Shown one piece after another: positions 4,290 to 5,042 of a DNA stretch of 5,042 nucleotides. The position numbers were made by a program, and so were the translations under genes. This DNA comes from Deltaproteobacteria bacterium (GTDB lineage: Bacteria; Desulfobacterota; Syntrophobacteria; BM002): the NCBI GenBank assembly GCA_017861095.1, contig JAGFXI010000227.1, forward strand, positions 1 through 5,042. The letters are read 5' to 3'. The stretch's first letter is position 1; every line of letters begins with the position of its first letter. The notes below the pieces were generated by a model, which did not search any database, was not told where the DNA came from, and worked only from the letters and a program-made list of their open reading frames with translations.

Positions 4290-5042
4290 ATGAGTGATGT
4301 CCCGCCGAGAGCAACCGAGGGAAGTCCAGCGGCCTCAACCGCAGCGACTGAGGAATGCGTCGACAGGCCCGTTTCAGCCGGCTGGCCCTACAGCCCTCAC
4401 GTGATCATCTTCTTCAGCTCCGCCTGCATCATGGTGGTTGAGCTGGTTGCCGGCCGCCTCATTGCCAGGCATCTCGGGAGCTCACTCTACACCTGGACCT
4501 CCATCATCGGCGTCGTCCTGGCCGGGATGAGCATCGGGAACTTCATCGGCGGGCGAATGGCGGACCGGTGGAGTCCGGAACGATCTCTCGGCTGGCTCTT
4601 CCTGGTCGCCTCTGGCTCCTGTGTCCTCTCCCTTGGCCTCAACAGCGTGGTCGGCGAGGCCCAGCAAGGGTGGAAGGTCCTCTTCCCGCTCCGGGTCGTT
4701 TTCTCGACCCTCCTCATTTTCCTGCTCCCTGCGTTCCTCCTGGGAACAATCTCGCCGGTCACGGCGAAGATGGCCCTCGACCGGTCGAAGACCGTGGGCA
4801 GCACCATCGGGTCGGTCTACGCCTGGGGCGCGGTGGGAAGCATTGTCGGCACCTTTGCCACCGGGTTCTTCCTCATCGCCGCCCTCGGCGCCAAGGGGGT
4901 CGTCCTCCTTATCGCGGCAGGTCTGGGACTGATCGGCCTCTTTCTCGGGCCGTGGCGCATCGTCCACGCGATCTGGGTTGTCCTTGTCCTCTTTTTCCTG
5001 TGGCTTTCCCAGACGAACACCGCCACTGCCTTTCAGATCGCG
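4290..5042 (+). CDS. Fused MFS/spermidine synthase-type membrane protein, N-terminal part (3' partial)
   Basis: The frame is open from the start to the window edge: 251 residues without a stop. A polar, Thr/Ala/Pro-rich tail of about 35 residues precedes a chain of hydrophobic segments at roughly 37-58, 66-88, 100-119, 131-152, 172-198, 203-221 and 224-240. Family marks are VELVAGRLIARHLGSSLYTW (50-69), then SIIGVVLAGMSIGNFIGGRMADR up to residue 93, and LLGTISPVTAKMAL (150-163) followed by GSVYAWGAVGSIVGTFATGF (174-193). These match the N-terminal transmembrane half of fused MFS/spermidine synthase proteins. In that family a cytosolic SpeE-like aminopropyltransferase domain follows; here it would lie beyond the edge and cannot be confirmed. 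The membrane domain may move or sense polyamines, but this is unproven for the family. It is transcribed away from the metalloprotease-rsmG operon. The start at 4290 is chosen by ribosome-site spacing; ATG at 4284 is the alternative. Confidence 0.85.
   Translation, partial: MSDVPPRATEGSPAASTAATEECVDRPVSAGWPYSPHVIIFFSSACIMVVELVAGRLIARHLGSSLYTWTSIIGVVLAGMSIGNFIGGRMADRWSPERSLGWLFLVASGSCVLSLGLNSVVGEAQQGWKVLFPLRVVFSTLLIFLLPAFLLGTISPVTAKMALDRSKTVGSTIGSVYAWGAVGSIVGTFATGFFLIAALGAKGVVLLIAAGLGLIGLFLGPWRIVHAIWVVLVLFFLWLSQTNTATAFQIA

Noticed and set aside
4482..4967. A long open frame antisense to the membrane protein, with a very charged, Asp/Glu/Arg-rich translation.
   Set aside because: It is low-complexity, has no family features, and mirrors a clearly recognisable membrane protein on the plus strand; GC-rich third positions explain the lack of stops.
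1..5042. CRISPR arrays, tRNA or rRNA genes, toxin-antitoxin pairs, phage defence genes.
   Set aside because: No regularly spaced repeats, cloverleaf-type sequences, rRNA motifs or paired small genes of these kinds were seen on either strand.

Overview
The window is about 5 kb of GC-rich bacterial chromosome. It carries six protein genes, two of them cut by the window edges. The gene families (bifunctional phosphotransferase/P-loop kinase, FmdB zinc ribbon, exonuclease III, RsmG, fused MFS/spermidine synthase) and the high G+C fit a free-living, Gram-negative-type environmental bacterium. A proteobacterium or a relative such as Methylomirabilota/NC10 is possible, but nothing here fixes the phylum.

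Layout: the 3' part of a COG2187/COG0645-type fusion protein runs rightwards to 908. A convergent spacer (909-1097) follows, filled by a long interrupted palindrome (954-1042). A small FmdB-type zinc-ribbon gene (1098-1295) is read leftwards. The divergent spacer of about 380 bp (1296-1678) holds a REP-like hairpin, a perfect 16-bp palindrome and candidate promoters for both neighbours. Exonuclease III (xth, GTG start at 1679) runs rightwards to 2446. Its stop codon lies inside the left arm of a 195-bp element bounded by near-perfect 23-bp inverted repeats (2440-2634). Then come a short hairpin and a leftward two-gene operon: an HExxH/GHGxxW metalloprotease-like gene (3939-3397) followed 6 bp later by rsmG (3390-2725). 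A divergent promoter region of about 350 bp leads to a rightward membrane protein, the N-terminal half of a fused MFS/spermidine synthase, which leaves the window at 5042.

The genes do not form one pathway. They are mostly housekeeping or conserved accessory functions: DNA base-excision repair (xth), 16S rRNA m7G527 methylation (rsmG) and polyamine-synthase-like membrane protein. The spacers are rich in palindromic repeats, and these are the least ordinary part of the window. No complete novel multi-gene system is visible. The best candidates for follow-up are the inverted-repeat element abutting xth, the long palindrome at 954-1042, and the small zincin co-transcribed with rsmG.
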